A program made the position numbers and the translations under genes. From positions 62,001 through 126,000 of the forward strand of contig BNBH01000002.1 of NCBI GenBank assembly GCA_014655195.1: a stretch of 64,000 bases of DNA. Reading direction: 5' to 3'. The notes under the pieces are model-generated. The model worked only from the letters and a program-made list of their open reading frames with translations. It did no database searches and was not told the origin of the DNA. This document shows positions 15,394-24,337 of this stretch, piece by piece. Origin of the DNA: Streptomyces cellulosae. Its GTDB lineage: Bacteria; Actinomycetota; Actinomycetes; Streptomycetales; Streptomycetaceae. How positions within the stretch are numbered: the stretch's first letter is position 1; each line of letters starts with the position of its first letter.

Positions 15394-16401
15394 CTACTCG
15401 CCCTTCGCGGACGTCAGCCCCTGGATCCGCCCCAGCACCTCCACCGGCCCTTCCGCCGGGTCCAGCGCCACCTCGTTCGACACGAACTGCATCGTCAGCG
15501 ACTGACGTATCTCCCCGCTGGTCAGCGCCAGCACGTCCTCGTTCGGCGTCGGCACCGTCGCCCCGGCCGCCGCCGTCTGCTTCTCGAAGTGCCGCGTCGT
15601 GAAGAACACCAGCGCCCCGCCGTCCGCCGTGCGCAGCGCCAGCGGCGCGTAGTCGCCGTTCACCAGCGGCTCGTCGATGTACTGCGTCGCCAGACCCGGC
15701 CGCACCGACTTCTGCTTCCGATTGTCCCGCCACCCGCTGGTGTGCGGGCCCTCCGCGAAACCCTCCCCGCCGTCCTTGAGATACGTGGCGTACTTCTGGC
15801 TCAACTCGCCCGGCGCGACGGCGACTTCGGTGGAGTTCGCGGGCACGGCCTCGGCCCGGCCGTCCTTGTCCTTCTTGAACTCCGGCACGTCGTCCGGGGA
15901 CACCAGCGTCAGGAACGCCACCTCCCACGGGTCGTCCAGCGCGTCGCGGGTGAACACCAGCAGCCAGCGGACGTCACCGCCCTTGTTGGCGGCGGTGTCG
16001 GCGAGGAACCAGCGCGGCCAGCCCGCCTTGGCGGGGATGGTGAACTTCGCGTCGGTCAGCTCCAGCGGCGCGTGGTTCGGGTTGCCGTCCGGATGGTTGA
16101 CCTTGCCCGCCTTGAGCCGCGCCCCGTCGATGTCGGCGAGCGCGCCGGTGGTGCGGTCGGCGTCCAGGGAGGAGTCGTACGCCTTGTCGGCGGCGTTGTA
16201 CGCGGCCGTGAACTCCTTGAGCGCCTCGGCGGCTTCGGCGCGGGTGGCCGCCGGCAGCACCTCACGCTCGCCGTGCACGACCACACAGCCGCTCGCCGTC
16301 AACGCCAGCGCGGTCGCGGAGGCCGCGACCAGCACGGTACGGCGGGTCCCGCGGGTCCCGCGGAGTCCGTGGAGCCTACGAAGACCGAGATCCCTGCTCA
16401 T
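15394..16401 (-). CDS. Hypothetical lipoprotein
   Basis: 335 aa. A basic N-terminus and hydrophobic run end in a lipobox LTASGC, with C39 as the lipidated residue, so the protein is anchored on the outer face of the membrane. The mature part is acidic and strand-rich, with a WLLVFTRDALDDPWEVAFLT core and no catalytic motif I recognise; similar long actinobacterial lipoproteins (DUF8094 type) are of unknown function. Convergent with the primase-like gene with only 16 bp between stops. Confidence 0.8.
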   Translation of the reverse strand: MSRDLGLRRLHGLRGTRGTRRTVLVAASATALALTASGCVVVHGEREVLPAATRAEAAEALKEFTAAYNAADKAYDSSLDADRTTGALADIDGARLKAGKVNHPDGNPNHAPLELTDAKFTIPAKAGWPRWFLADTAANKGGDVRWLLVFTRDALDDPWEVAFLTLVSPDDVPEFKKDKDGRAEAVPANSTEVAVAPGELSQKYATYLKDGGEGFAEGPHTSGWRDNRKQKSVRPGLATQYIDEPLVNGDYAPLALRTADGGALVFFTTRHFEKQTAAAGATVPTPNEDVLALTSGEIRQSLTMQFVSNEVALDPAEGPVEVLGRIQGLTSAKGE

Positions 16402-16523
16402 CCGGTTGCTTCACCTTCCCCTTCCCGGAGGCGAACCCTACCGGGACCGCCACACGCCCGGACGCGGGGACCGGTCACAGCAGCCACACCGTGATCTGAC
16501 GCCGGCCCGGCGGGCACCCGCCC

Positions 16524-17345
16524 TCACCGCTCCCTCACGGGGAGCACCAGCGCCGCCCCCGTCCGCGGATGCGGAACCACCTCGACCGGCTGGTCGTAGA
16601 CCTCCGACAGGAGGGACTCCGTGAAGATCTCCTGCGGGGGACCGGCCGCCGCGACCCGGCCCGCTCGCAGGACCGCCACCCGGTGGGCGTAGGCCGCGGC
16701 GAGGCCGAGGTCGTGGAGGACCACCACCACCGCGTCCCCGGCCCGCGCCCGCTCCCGGCACAGCCGCAGCACCAGCTCCTGATGGCGCAGGTCGAGCGCG
16801 GCCGTCGGCTCGTCCAGCAACAGCAGCGGCGCGCGCTGGGCGAGGACCCGGGCGAGCGCCACCCGGGCGCGTTCGCCGCCGCTCAGCGCGGAGAAAGGGC
16901 GCGCCGCGAACGCGGTCACCTCGGTCGCGGCCATCGCCTCGGCGACGGCCGCCTCGTCGTCCTCCGGGTCGAGCGCGGCCCAGGGCGCCCGCCCCATCCG
17001 TACGACCTCCTCCACCGAGAAGGGAAAGCTCAGCGTGGACGACTGCGGCAACACCGCACGTCTCAGGGCGAGTTCGGGTGCGGACCAGTCCGAGGCGGGG
17101 CGCCCGTGAATCCGTACGGCACCGTCCGAGGGTGCGACGTCGGCGGCGAGGGCGCCCAGCAGGGTGGACTTCCCGGCCCCGTTGGGCCCGACGAGCGCGA
17201 GCAGTTCACCCGCCCGAACGGCCACGTCCACACCGTGAAGCACGTCCCGCGCCCCGAGCCGGACGCGAAGCCCTTCAGCTGCGGCAAGGACGTCGCCGGG
17301 GGAGACGGGAGCCGGGGGAGCGGGACGAGAACGAAGCAGACGCAT
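16524..17345 (-). CDS. hmuV: Heme ABC transporter ATP-binding protein HmuV-like
   Basis: 273 aa from ATG 17345, with AAGGA 6-10 nt upstream (a longer open frame to 17423 lacks support). Walker A GPNGAGKST, ABC signature LSGGERARVALAR, Walker B LLLLDEPTAALD and switch His in VVLHDLG mark a complete ATPase of the FecE/HmuV/BtuD class. It energises the FecCD-type permease encoded upstream. The 190-bp gap to the permease gene holds two copies of a common Streptomyces intergenic repeat, but the same direction suggests one transcript hmuT-hmuU-hmuV. Heme rather than siderophore as substrate is inferred from the adjacent HtaA genes. Confidence 0.88.
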   Translation of the reverse strand: MRLLRSRPAPPAPVSPGDVLAAAEGLRVRLGARDVLHGVDVAVRAGELLALVGPNGAGKSTLLGALAADVAPSDGAVRIHGRPASDWSAPELALRRAVLPQSSTLSFPFSVEEVVRMGRAPWAALDPEDDEAAVAEAMAATEVTAFAARPFSALSGGERARVALARVLAQRAPLLLLDEPTAALDLRHQELVLRLCRERARAGDAVVVVLHDLGLAAAYAHRVAVLRAGRVAAAGPPQEIFTESLLSEVYDQPVEVVPHPRTGAALVLPVRER

Positions 17346-17368
17346 GAAAGGTCCTTCCAGACAAACAC

Positions 17369-17404
17369 CCTGAGGGGCGCGGGGAACTGCGCGCCCGGTC
17401 CCCA
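17369..17404 (-). repeat. Streptomyces dispersed intergenic repeat, copy 1
   Basis: GGGGCGCGGGGAACTGCGCG core, a motif I know as very frequent between Streptomyces genes; a second copy follows at 17477-17510 and a related inverted copy at 62669-62690. Confidence 0.6.
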
Positions 17405-17476
17405 CCGGACCCGCGAACGGCACTCGACAACGGGACAGGGGCCGGGGGCTGACGGACGAACGGCGGGGCGGACCCC

Positions 17477-17510
17477 CTCAGGGGGGCGGGGAACTGCGCG
17501 CCCCGCCCCC
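17477..17510 (-). repeat. Streptomyces dispersed intergenic repeat, copy 2
   Basis: GGGGCGGGGAACTGCGCG core within the hmuU-hmuV gap, same orientation as copy 1, flanked by C-runs able to form a hairpin with the G-runs. Confidence 0.6.
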
Positions 17511-17536
17511 GCCCCTGCCGCAGACGGGACACAACC

Positions 17537-18628
17537 TCACGCCCACCCCCCATGCCGCCGCCGCGTCCTCCTCAACAGCCAGAAGAAGAACGGACTCCCG
17601 AGGAGCGCCGTCAGCACCCCCAACGGCAACTCCGCCGGCGAGGCAACCGTACGGGCCGCCAGATCCGCCGCCAGCAGCACCAGCGCGCCCAGCAACGCAC
17701 TGCCCGGCAGCAGGAACCGGTGCCCCGGCCCGGCGGCCATCCGCAGCAGATGCGGGACGACCAGTCCGACGAACCCGATGATGCCGGACACACTCACCGC
17801 CGCCGCGGTCAGCAGCGCGATCACCAGCACCAGCACGATCCGCAGCCGCTCCACGTCCACCCCCAGGTGGCGGGCGGGCCGCTCGCCCAGCGCCAGCAGG
17901 TCCAGCCGGCGGGCGTACAGCGGCGCGACGCCCAGTCCGAGCACCGCGCACGGCAGCACCGCCAGCACCTTCGGCCAGGTGGCCTGCGACAGCGATCCGA
18001 GCTGCCAGAAGGTGATCTGGTTGACGGCGGCGGTGTCCGCGAAGAACAGGAACAGCCCGATCAGCGCGCCCGCGAACGCGTTCACCGCGATACCGGTGAG
18101 GATCAGCGTCACCACCTCGGTCCGCCCGCCCGAACGGGACATCACGTACACGAGCAGCACGGTGACGAGACCCGCGACGAACGCGAGCAGCGACACCGTC
18201 CAGTTGCCCGCGAAGTTCAGCCCCAGCGCGATGGCCCCCACCGCGCCGACCGCCGCGCCGGAGGAGACGCCGATGACGCCGGGTTCGGCGAGCGGGTTGC
18301 CGAACACGCCCTGCATCAGCGCGCCCGCGCACCCCAGCGACGCCCCGACCAGCAGGGCGAGCACGATCCGGGGGAACCGCACGTTCCACAGCACCGACTC
18401 GGCGACCCGGTCCAGTTCCGTGCCGCCGAGCCCCAACCGGTGCTGCACGGAGGCGATCACGTCTCCGACAGGCACGGGATAGGCGCCGGTGTGGGCCGCC
18501 ACGGGCACCAGCACGACGAGCGCGGCGACCAGCCCGGCCGTCAGCAGCCACGGAACACCACGCCGCCGGGCGGGCGGAGCGGCCTCCCGGGGGGACGTAC
18601 CGGAAGGCGTCTTGGCCGGCAGGCTCAC
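17537..18628 (-). CDS. hmuU: Heme ABC transporter permease HmuU-like (FecCD family)
   Basis: 363 aa, nine to ten membrane helices. Conserved FecCD elements: GASLGCAGALMQGVFGNPLAEPGVIGVSSGAA (split here by position, early helices), LTGIAVNAFAGAL, and VSVSGIIGFVGLVVPHLLRMAAGPGHR, the cytoplasmic coupling region that contacts the ATPase. GTG 18628 overlaps the HmuT stop by 4 bp (GTGA), so translation is coupled. Moves heme (inferred from context) from HmuT into the cytosol. Confidence 0.9.
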   Translation of the reverse strand: MSLPAKTPSGTSPREAAPPARRRGVPWLLTAGLVAALVVLVPVAAHTGAYPVPVGDVIASVQHRLGLGGTELDRVAESVLWNVRFPRIVLALLVGASLGCAGALMQGVFGNPLAEPGVIGVSSGAAVGAVGAIALGLNFAGNWTVSLLAFVAGLVTVLLVYVMSRSGGRTEVVTLILTGIAVNAFAGALIGLFLFFADTAAVNQITFWQLGSLSQATWPKVLAVLPCAVLGLGVAPLYARRLDLLALGERPARHLGVDVERLRIVLVLVIALLTAAAVSVSGIIGFVGLVVPHLLRMAAGPGHRFLLPGSALLGALVLLAADLAARTVASPAELPLGVLTALLGSPFFFWLLRRTRRRHGGWA

Positions 18629-19641
18629 CGCGCACCGCCCTCGCCGTACAGCTGCTCCACCACGGACGCGAGCACCTGGTCCGTACGCGGCCCGTAGTTG
18701 AGCAGCACGCCGTCCTCGACGGAGACGATCCGCCGGTCCATCCCGGCCGGGGTCTGCGCGATGCCGGGGATCTTCACCAGCCCGTCGACGCCGCCGACCG
18801 ACTCCAGCCCCTTCGACATCACGAGCAGCGCGTCGGGCGCCGCCTCGGCCAGCGCCTCGCTGGTGATGGTGGTGAAGTCCTTCTCCAGGCCGGACTCGGC
18901 GCCCGCGTCCACCGCCCCGGCCGCCTCGATCAGCGAGGTGGCGCCGGAGCCCTTGCCGCCGATCAGGTACACGGAGGCGGAGCCGCGCAGGTACAGGAAG
19001 GCGACCCGTGGCTTCTCCTTCCCCGCCGGCACCGACTCCGCGACGGCGGCGACGCGTTCCTCCGTACGCCGGGTCAGCTCCTCGCCCGCCGACGGCACGC
19101 CGAGCGCCTCGGCGACGGCCGCGATGCGCGGGCCGACGTCGTCGAGCCCGGTGGCGGCCCCGACGACGAGGACGGGCACGCCGGCCGCGCGGATCTGGTC
19201 CATGGCCTCGTCGGGGCCGGTGCCGGACTCGGCGATCACCAGGTCGGGGCGCAGGGACAGCACGCTCTCGGCGGAGACGTCGTGGCCCCGGGTGACGACG
19301 GGCAGGTCGGCCGCCTGCTCGAAGGTGGCGGTGACGTCCCGGGCGACGACCCGCTCCCCGAGACCCAGCGTGAACACGATCTCGCTGAGGCTGCCGGACA
19401 GCGGGACGACCCGCTCCGCCCGCTCCACCGTCACCTCCCGGCCGTCGGCGGAACGGACGGTCACCGGGAGCTTCGGCTCCGGAGTGCCGGCGAGGGGTTC
19501 GACGCGGTCGGCCGTCTCCGCGGAAGCGGCGGTGGCGGTGGGTGAGGCCGCGTCGGAGGAGCCTCCGCACGCGGTCATGGTGAGGGAGAGGGCGAGCACG
19601 GACAGCAGTGCTCCCGCCAGTTCTGTGCGCAAGCGTCGCAC
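18625..19641 (-). CDS. hmuT: Heme-binding lipoprotein HmuT-like
   Basis: 338 aa, GTG start. Lipobox LTMTAC with C25 lipidated, then a Ser/Ala/Thr-rich linker and a periplasmic-binding fold of the FecB/BtuF class (VVPLSGSLSEIVFTLGLGERVVARDVTATF; LRPDLVIAESG; GGKGSGATSLIEAAG). Captures heme handed over by the surface HtaA proteins and delivers it to HmuU. Its promoter region shares the iron box 19692-19710 with the divergent HtaA gene, so it should be repressed by DmdR1/IdeR when iron is plentiful. Confidence 0.9.
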   Translation of the reverse strand: MRRLRTELAGALLSVLALSLTMTACGGSSDAASPTATAASAETADRVEPLAGTPEPKLPVTVRSADGREVTVERAERVVPLSGSLSEIVFTLGLGERVVARDVTATFEQAADLPVVTRGHDVSAESVLSLRPDLVIAESGTGPDEAMDQIRAAGVPVLVVGAATGLDDVGPRIAAVAEALGVPSAGEELTRRTEERVAAVAESVPAGKEKPRVAFLYLRGSASVYLIGGKGSGATSLIEAAGAVDAGAESGLEKDFTTITSEALAEAAPDALLVMSKGLESVGGVDGLVKIPGIAQTPAGMDRRIVSVEDGVLLNYGPRTDQVLASVVEQLYGEGGAR

Positions 19642-19691
19642 GGTTCCGTCCGTTCCTTCCGGCTGTGGGTGGATGTTGACCGAGGTGCAGC

Positions 19692-19710
19692 TTAGGTTAG
19701 CCTTACCTTC
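19692..19710. promoter_or_regulatory. Iron box (DmdR1/IdeR operator)
   Basis: TTAGGTTAGCCTTACCTTC, 15 of 19 positions of the TTAGGTTAGGCTAACCTAA iron box, centred between the divergent hmuT and htaA-like genes, about 45 bp from each start. Confidence 0.85.
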
Positions 19711-19745
19711 GTTCGCTACCGGCCCCCGCCTCCGGAGGACTTCCC

Positions 19746-21170
19746 ATGCCCACGCGTCTTCGCGTCCTGGTCGCCGTGCTCTGCGCGGCCGTCCTGGGCG
19801 CGCTCGTCCCGGCCACGACGGCGCACGCCGAGGGCCGTACCGTCCAGGGCGGCAGGCTCGACTGGGGCATCAAGACGTCGTTCCAGCGCTACATCACCGG
19901 CCCCGTCGCGAACGGGAGTTACGCCCTCACCGGCGGTGCGGCCACGGTCGGCGGCAGCGGCTTCCGCTTCCACTCGGCGACCGGGACGTACGACGGCGGC
20001 ACGGGCGCCTTCCGCGCCGCCTTCTCCGGTGGGGTGCACTTCACGGGGCACCGCACCGACAGCGGCGCGTACCAGCTCGACCTGACCCTCGCCAACCCCA
20101 CCGTGTCCATATCGGGCGGCTCCGGCACCCTCTACGTGGACGTCACCGGCAAGGCGAAGGACACCGGGGCGGTCACGACGTCCCGTCAGGTGCCCTTCGC
20201 CTCCCTCTCCCTCGGCGGCATCGACATGCGCGGCGGCGGCGCCTCCGTCGCCCTGAACAACCTGCCCGCCACCCTCACCGCCCAGGGCGCCGCCTCCTTC
20301 GCCGGCTACTACACGGCCGGCACCGCCCTCGACCCGGTCAGCCTCTCCGCCGACGTCCAGCAGGCGAGGAGCACGGCGACCGAGAGCCCCGCCACGAAGA
20401 GCCCGCAGCCGAAGACGACGGAGAAGGCGGCCGTGAAGAGCACCGCGCTCGTCGACGGCGCCGTCGACTGGGGCGTGCGCCGCACCTTCCGCGAGTACGT
20501 CACCGGCGACATCGCCCGCGGCAGCTGGGCCCTGACCTCCGGCGCCCTCGACGGCGGCGCCCTCTTCCGCTTCCCCGGCGGCCAGGGCACGTTCGACGAC
20601 GGCGACCTCACCGCCGCCTTCCGCGGAGCCGTCCGCTTCACCGGCGACCACGGTCTCGACCTGCGGCTCACCGGCGTCCGCGTCACCGTCGACGACGGCA
20701 AGGGCACCCTGTACGCCGACGTCACGTCACCGGACCACACCGGCCGCAAGGTCCCGCTGGTCACCTTCACCGCCAAGAACCTCGAGGCGAGGAACGGCCT
20801 CGTCACCGTCACCGAGGCGCCGGCGAAGCTCACCGTCCGAGGCGCCGAGGCCTTCGGCGGGATGTACCCGGCGGGCACCGCGATGGACCCGGTCACCCTG
20901 GCCGTCGCCCTCACCGACACCGCCGAACTCCCCGCCCTGCCCGACCTGGGCAGCGAACCCACCGCCACCCCGACGGCGTCCCCGTCCCCCTCCGACGCCT
21001 CGCCCGAGCCGGTCGCGCGGGCCACCGGGCCGGACGACGACGGCACGTCCCCCGTACTTCCCCTCTCCCTCGCGGCCGGATCCCTGCTGGTGCTCGCCGG
21101 CGCGGCCGCACTCCTCGTCCGCAGGCGCCGCGCAGGCCAGGACGCCGCGGACACCCCGCAGAACCACTGA
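19746..21170 (+). CDS. htaA: HtaA-domain heme-binding surface protein
   Basis: 474 aa. Sec signal peptide (about 1-28, cleavage near AHA-EG). Two HtaA domains, about residues 33-205 and 237-395, each opening with DWGI/V...F.RY/EYVTGP and containing the H in FTGH or GDHG; in Corynebacterium HtaA the corresponding Tyr and His bind heme. A short K/T/P linker joins them. The C-terminus has one membrane helix (about 435-457) followed by RRRRAGQ and no sortase motif, so the protein is membrane anchored. It receives heme from host or soil hemoproteins and passes it to HmuT. First gene divergent from hmuT behind the iron box. Confidence 0.9.
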   Translation: MPTRLRVLVAVLCAAVLGALVPATTAHAEGRTVQGGRLDWGIKTSFQRYITGPVANGSYALTGGAATVGGSGFRFHSATGTYDGGTGAFRAAFSGGVHFTGHRTDSGAYQLDLTLANPTVSISGGSGTLYVDVTGKAKDTGAVTTSRQVPFASLSLGGIDMRGGGASVALNNLPATLTAQGAASFAGYYTAGTALDPVSLSADVQQARSTATESPATKSPQPKTTEKAAVKSTALVDGAVDWGVRRTFREYVTGDIARGSWALTSGALDGGALFRFPGGQGTFDDGDLTAAFRGAVRFTGDHGLDLRLTGVRVTVDDGKGTLYADVTSPDHTGRKVPLVTFTAKNLEARNGLVTVTEAPAKLTVRGAEAFGGMYPAGTAMDPVTLAVALTDTAELPALPDLGSEPTATPTASPSPSDASPEPVARATGPDDDGTSPVLPLSLAAGSLLVLAGAAALLVRRRRAGQDAADTPQNH

Positions 21171-21202
21171 TCCCTTCCACCCTCCCGAGGAGACACCCCG
21201 CC

Positions 21203-22723
21203 ATGTCCGCAAGACGCCGCCGCCCCCTCGCCCTCGCCGCCGCGGTCGCCACGGCCGCCGCCCTCGGCGCCACGGCCGCCCCCTCCGCCTCCGCCGCCGA
21301 GATCCCCCTCTCCGGCTACGAACTGACCTGGGGCATCAAGGAGTCGTACCGCACCTACGTCGCCACCTACGCCCAGGGCGTTTTCACGTCCGCCGCGGGC
21401 GCGAGCCAGGCGGGGAACAACGGCGCGTTCACCTTCACCGGAGGCACGGGCACCTACGACTCCACCACCCACGTGATGTCGCTCGGCTTCCAGGGCGAGC
21501 TGAACATCAAGTCGGCGGCGCACCGCTTCGAACTCACCCTGTCCGACGTGAAGTTCGACAGCGGCAAGGGCGAGATCACCGCCGACGTCGAGCGGAACGG
21601 CACCACCGAGGACGACGTCCCGCTCGCCACCGTCACGGTCACCCGGGCGATGACCGACATGGCCACCACGCTCACCGAGGAGGCGGGCGAGGTCTTCGGC
21701 AGCGACAAGTACGCCGGCGCGGCGGGCGACCCGCTGACCGTCGTGAAGAAGGCCGACCCGGAACCGGAGCCCGAGCCCTCGACCACCGAGCCCGCCACCA
21801 CCCCGCCGGCGACCCCCACCACCGAGCCCGAGCCGACCGCTTCGGCCACCCCGACGGCCGGCCCCACCGCCTCGCCCACCACGCAGGCCCCGACGCCCAC
21901 CCCGACCGCCACCGCCTCCCAGTCCACCGCGCCCGCCACCCGGGGTGAGATAGCCGACGGCGCCCTCGACTGGGGCGTGAAGCAGTCCTTCCGTACGTAC
22001 GTCACGGGCCCGGTCGCCAAGGGCACGATCACCGCCTCGGACGGCGCCACCCAGGCCTCCGGCAACGGCGCGTTCACCTTCTCCGACGCCACCGGCACCT
22101 ACGACACCGAGGCCGGCACCCTCACGGCCGCCTTCAAGGGGGCGGTCACCTTCAAGGGCCACGAGCACGACGGCGCCCACAGCCTCGACCTCACGTTCAG
22201 CGACCTGCGGGTGAACCTGAGCAAGGGCAAGGGCACGCTGTCCGCCGACGTCGACGACCTCGGCGAGACCACCCAGGACGTCGTCCTCGCCGACCTGACC
22301 GCCCCGTCGGCCGCGCTCACCGCGAAGGACGACGTCATCACGCTCGACGGCGTGACCGCCACCCTCACCGAGGCCGGCGCCGAGGCCTTCGGCGGGTTCT
22401 ACGCCGCCGGCGCGGAACTCGACCCGGTGAGCCTGGCCGTGGCCCTCACCGAGGGCGCGGAGCTGCCCGCCGGCACGGGCGGCACGGACGGCGGCGACAA
22501 CGGCACGGGCGGCAGCGGCACGGACACGGACGGCGGCTCGGACGCCTCAGGCTCCACCACCGGCGGTGTCGGCTCGACCGTCGGCGGCGACCTGGGCGGC
22601 AGCCTCGCCAGCACCGGCTCCGACGTCCCGGTCGGCGCTCTCGGCGCTGCGGCCGGCGTGGCCGTGGCCGCCGGAGCGGGCGTCGTCCTCGCCCTGCGCC
22701 GGAGGCGCCCGGCGGCCGAGTGA
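21203..22723 (+). CDS. HtaA-domain heme-binding protein with LAxTG sortase signal
   Basis: 506 aa from ATG 21203 with CGAGGAG upstream; the frame is open far upstream, but that is GC-driven. Signal peptide to about residue 32, two HtaA domains (about 36-175 and 250-415) separated by a roughly 65-residue Pro/Thr/Glu-rich linker, a Gly/Thr/Asp-rich stalk, and a C-terminal sorting signal: LASTG at about 468-472, hydrophobic helix, RRRR tail. LAxTG is the class E sortase motif of high-GC Gram-positives, so this protein is covalently wall-linked, outermost in the heme relay. 32 bp after the first htaA gene; same operon. Confidence 0.9.
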   Translation: MSARRRRPLALAAAVATAAALGATAAPSASAAEIPLSGYELTWGIKESYRTYVATYAQGVFTSAAGASQAGNNGAFTFTGGTGTYDSTTHVMSLGFQGELNIKSAAHRFELTLSDVKFDSGKGEITADVERNGTTEDDVPLATVTVTRAMTDMATTLTEEAGEVFGSDKYAGAAGDPLTVVKKADPEPEPEPSTTEPATTPPATPTTEPEPTASATPTAGPTASPTTQAPTPTPTATASQSTAPATRGEIADGALDWGVKQSFRTYVTGPVAKGTITASDGATQASGNGAFTFSDATGTYDTEAGTLTAAFKGAVTFKGHEHDGAHSLDLTFSDLRVNLSKGKGTLSADVDDLGETTQDVVLADLTAPSAALTAKDDVITLDGVTATLTEAGAEAFGGFYAAGAELDPVSLAVALTEGAELPAGTGGTDGGDNGTGGSGTDTDGGSDASGSTTGGVGSTVGGDLGGSLASTGSDVPVGALGAAAGVAVAAGAGVVLALRRRRPAAE

Positions 22724-22774
22724 GCCACGGGGACGCAGGCCGTCCCCCCATGTGACGCGTCGCCACGCGGCGGA

Positions 22775-22802
22775 AGGGCGCCCTCACCCCGGGGGGCGCC
22801 CT
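22775..22802. terminator. Bidirectional terminator after htaA operon
   Basis: Perfect 9-bp stem AGGGCGCCC / GGGCGCCCT with a 10-nt loop between the convergent HtaA and serine-hydrolase genes. Confidence 0.65.
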
Positions 22803-22815
22803 CTCCGCGTACGTC

Positions 22816-23976
22816 TCAGCCGGCGAAGGCCGGCAGGGCGAACCGCTGCACCAGCGGGAAGGCGTCGTCGCGGGCGCTCTCGGCGTTCACCGAGTAGACC
22901 ACCGTGCGGGACAGGTCCCGGGTGGCGCCCAGCACCGTGTGGTAGCCGGGCCGGGAGCCGGTCTTGCCCCAGATCTCCCGGCCGTCGACCACGAACCGCT
23001 GGAGCGCCATCCCGTAGGTGGCGCCGTCGACGTCCGGCACGGTGAGCATCTGGTCCAGCAGCGGGCGGGGCACGAGCTTCCCGCCGAACAGGCCGAACAC
23101 CATGCGCTCCAGGTCGGCGGTGGTGGAGATCATGTCCCCCGCGGCCCAGCGGTCGGACATGTTCCACTCGGTGACGTCGGTGGTACGGCCGCCGATGTCG
23201 GCGTAGGCGCGGTTGTGCGGGCCGTGGATGCGGGGGTCGGGGCCGCCGGGGAAGCCGGTGTGCCGCATACGGAGGGGGCGGAAGACCCGTACGGCGGTCT
23301 GGTGTTCGTAACTGTCGCCGGTCACCGCCTCGATCAGCATGCCGAGCACCGTGTAGTGGATGTTCCCGTACACCTGCCGCTCGCCCGGGGTGTGGGCGGG
23401 ACCCTGGGCGACGGACGCGGCCACCACCTCCTCGGGGGTGAGCGTCTCGAAGCGGTGCGGGTACATCTCCTCGGTCGTGGAGCCGAGGTTCGCGCCGGGG
23501 CGCAGTCCGCTGGTGTAGGTGAGCAGCTGGCGCACGGTCGGGGGTTCGGTGAAGGACGGCGGGAGCAGGTCCGGCAGATAGCGGCTGACGGGAGCGTCGA
23601 GCGCGACGCGCTTCTCCGCGACGAGCTGGAGCACGACCGCCGCGGTCACCACCTTGGTCGTGGAGCCGGCCCGGAACCGGGCGTGCGGCAGCGCGGCCGC
23701 CCCCGTGCGCAGGTCCCGGACGCCCGCGCTGCCCGCCCAACTGCCCCTGCCGCCGACACGGATCAGCGCCGCGGAGACGTCCCCGTCGGGAACCTCGGCG
23801 AGCGCCCGCTCCAGCGCGGTCGCGTCGAACCCGTCAGCTCGCGAAGCGGGAACGGCGGGGGAGGACTGCGCGGGCTGGGCGGCGGCCGTCCCGGCGAGGG
23901 GGACGAGCAGCAGGGACGAGGCCAGCAGGGCGGACACGGCCGTGGCGCGGGCACGGGCGGTGGGACGTGCGGTCAT
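22816..23976 (-). CDS. Secreted serine hydrolase, D-Ala-D-Ala carboxypeptidase/beta-lactamase fold
   Basis: 386 aa from ATG 23976 (GGAG 8 nt upstream; the longer frame to 24090 is not supported). Signal peptide about 1-35. Catalytic motifs of the class C/DD-peptidase fold: STTK (in FRAGSTTKVVTAA), YGN (in QVYGNIHY) and KTG (in WGKTGSRPGYH). Having all three canonical motifs argues for an active extracellular DD-carboxypeptidase or esterase such as the R61-type enzymes. Stands alone between terminators. Confidence 0.9.
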   Translation of the reverse strand: MTARPTARARATAVSALLASSLLLVPLAGTAAAQPAQSSPAVPASRADGFDATALERALAEVPDGDVSAALIRVGGRGSWAGSAGVRDLRTGAAALPHARFRAGSTTKVVTAAVVLQLVAEKRVALDAPVSRYLPDLLPPSFTEPPTVRQLLTYTSGLRPGANLGSTTEEMYPHRFETLTPEEVVAASVAQGPAHTPGERQVYGNIHYTVLGMLIEAVTGDSYEHQTAVRVFRPLRMRHTGFPGGPDPRIHGPHNRAYADIGGRTTDVTEWNMSDRWAAGDMISTTADLERMVFGLFGGKLVPRPLLDQMLTVPDVDGATYGMALQRFVVDGREIWGKTGSRPGYHTVLGATRDLSRTVVYSVNAESARDDAFPLVQRFALPAFAG

Positions 23977-24133
23977 GGAAGGGCTCCGATCGCGGCGGTG
24001 GGTGCTGCGGACGGGAACCATCCTGGTGATCAAGGCCGGCCGCCGGATCGTACGCGCTGACGAGGCCGCCCCTGACACGCCCCTCATCAACTCGTTTGCC
24101 GCGTAGGGGACTTCCTGGGGGCGCGACCCCGAG

Positions 24134-24177
24134 ACGGCCCGTGGGGAGAAGGGACGTCCCTTCTCCCCACGGCCCGT
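24134..24177. terminator. 21-bp perfect hairpin terminator
   Basis: Arms 24134-24154 and 24157-24177 are perfectly complementary over 21 bp with a 2-nt nominal loop; lies 13 nt after the small symporter subunit gene (minus strand). One of the strongest hairpins in the window. Confidence 0.8.
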
Positions 24178-24189
24178 CGGTGCGGTGCG

Positions 24190-24321
24190 TCAGATCAGGT
24201 CCTCGCCCTTGCGGCGGGCCTCCGCCCACTCGCGGAAGAAGCCGCGGCCGATGACGAACAGCACGACGGCCACGAGCACGGGCCATATCAGGACGTACGC
24301 GGTGAGCGCTGCGGTGGACAC
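24190..24321 (-). CDS. Small membrane subunit of the sodium/solute symporter
   Basis: 43 aa from GTG 24321 with GAGGAG 6 nt upstream. One membrane helix (about 6-27, AYVLIWPVLVAVVLFVIGRG) and a basic, amphipathic C-terminus FFREWAEARRKGEDLI. Sits 16 nt after the symporter stop on the same strand and ends at a strong terminator, so it is the last gene of a two-gene operon. Small one-helix partners next to SSS-family transporters are common in actinobacteria; function presumed accessory or stabilising. Confidence 0.7.
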   Translation of the reverse strand: MSTAALTAYVLIWPVLVAVVLFVIGRGFFREWAEARRKGEDLI

Positions 24322-24337
24322 GGTGCCTCCTCGGGGG

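Noticed and set aside
18698..22723. 1341-codon open frame on the plus strand
   Set aside because: Only the part from ATG 21203 is the HtaA protein; upstream it is antisense to hmuT and out of frame with the first HtaA gene, open because of high GC.
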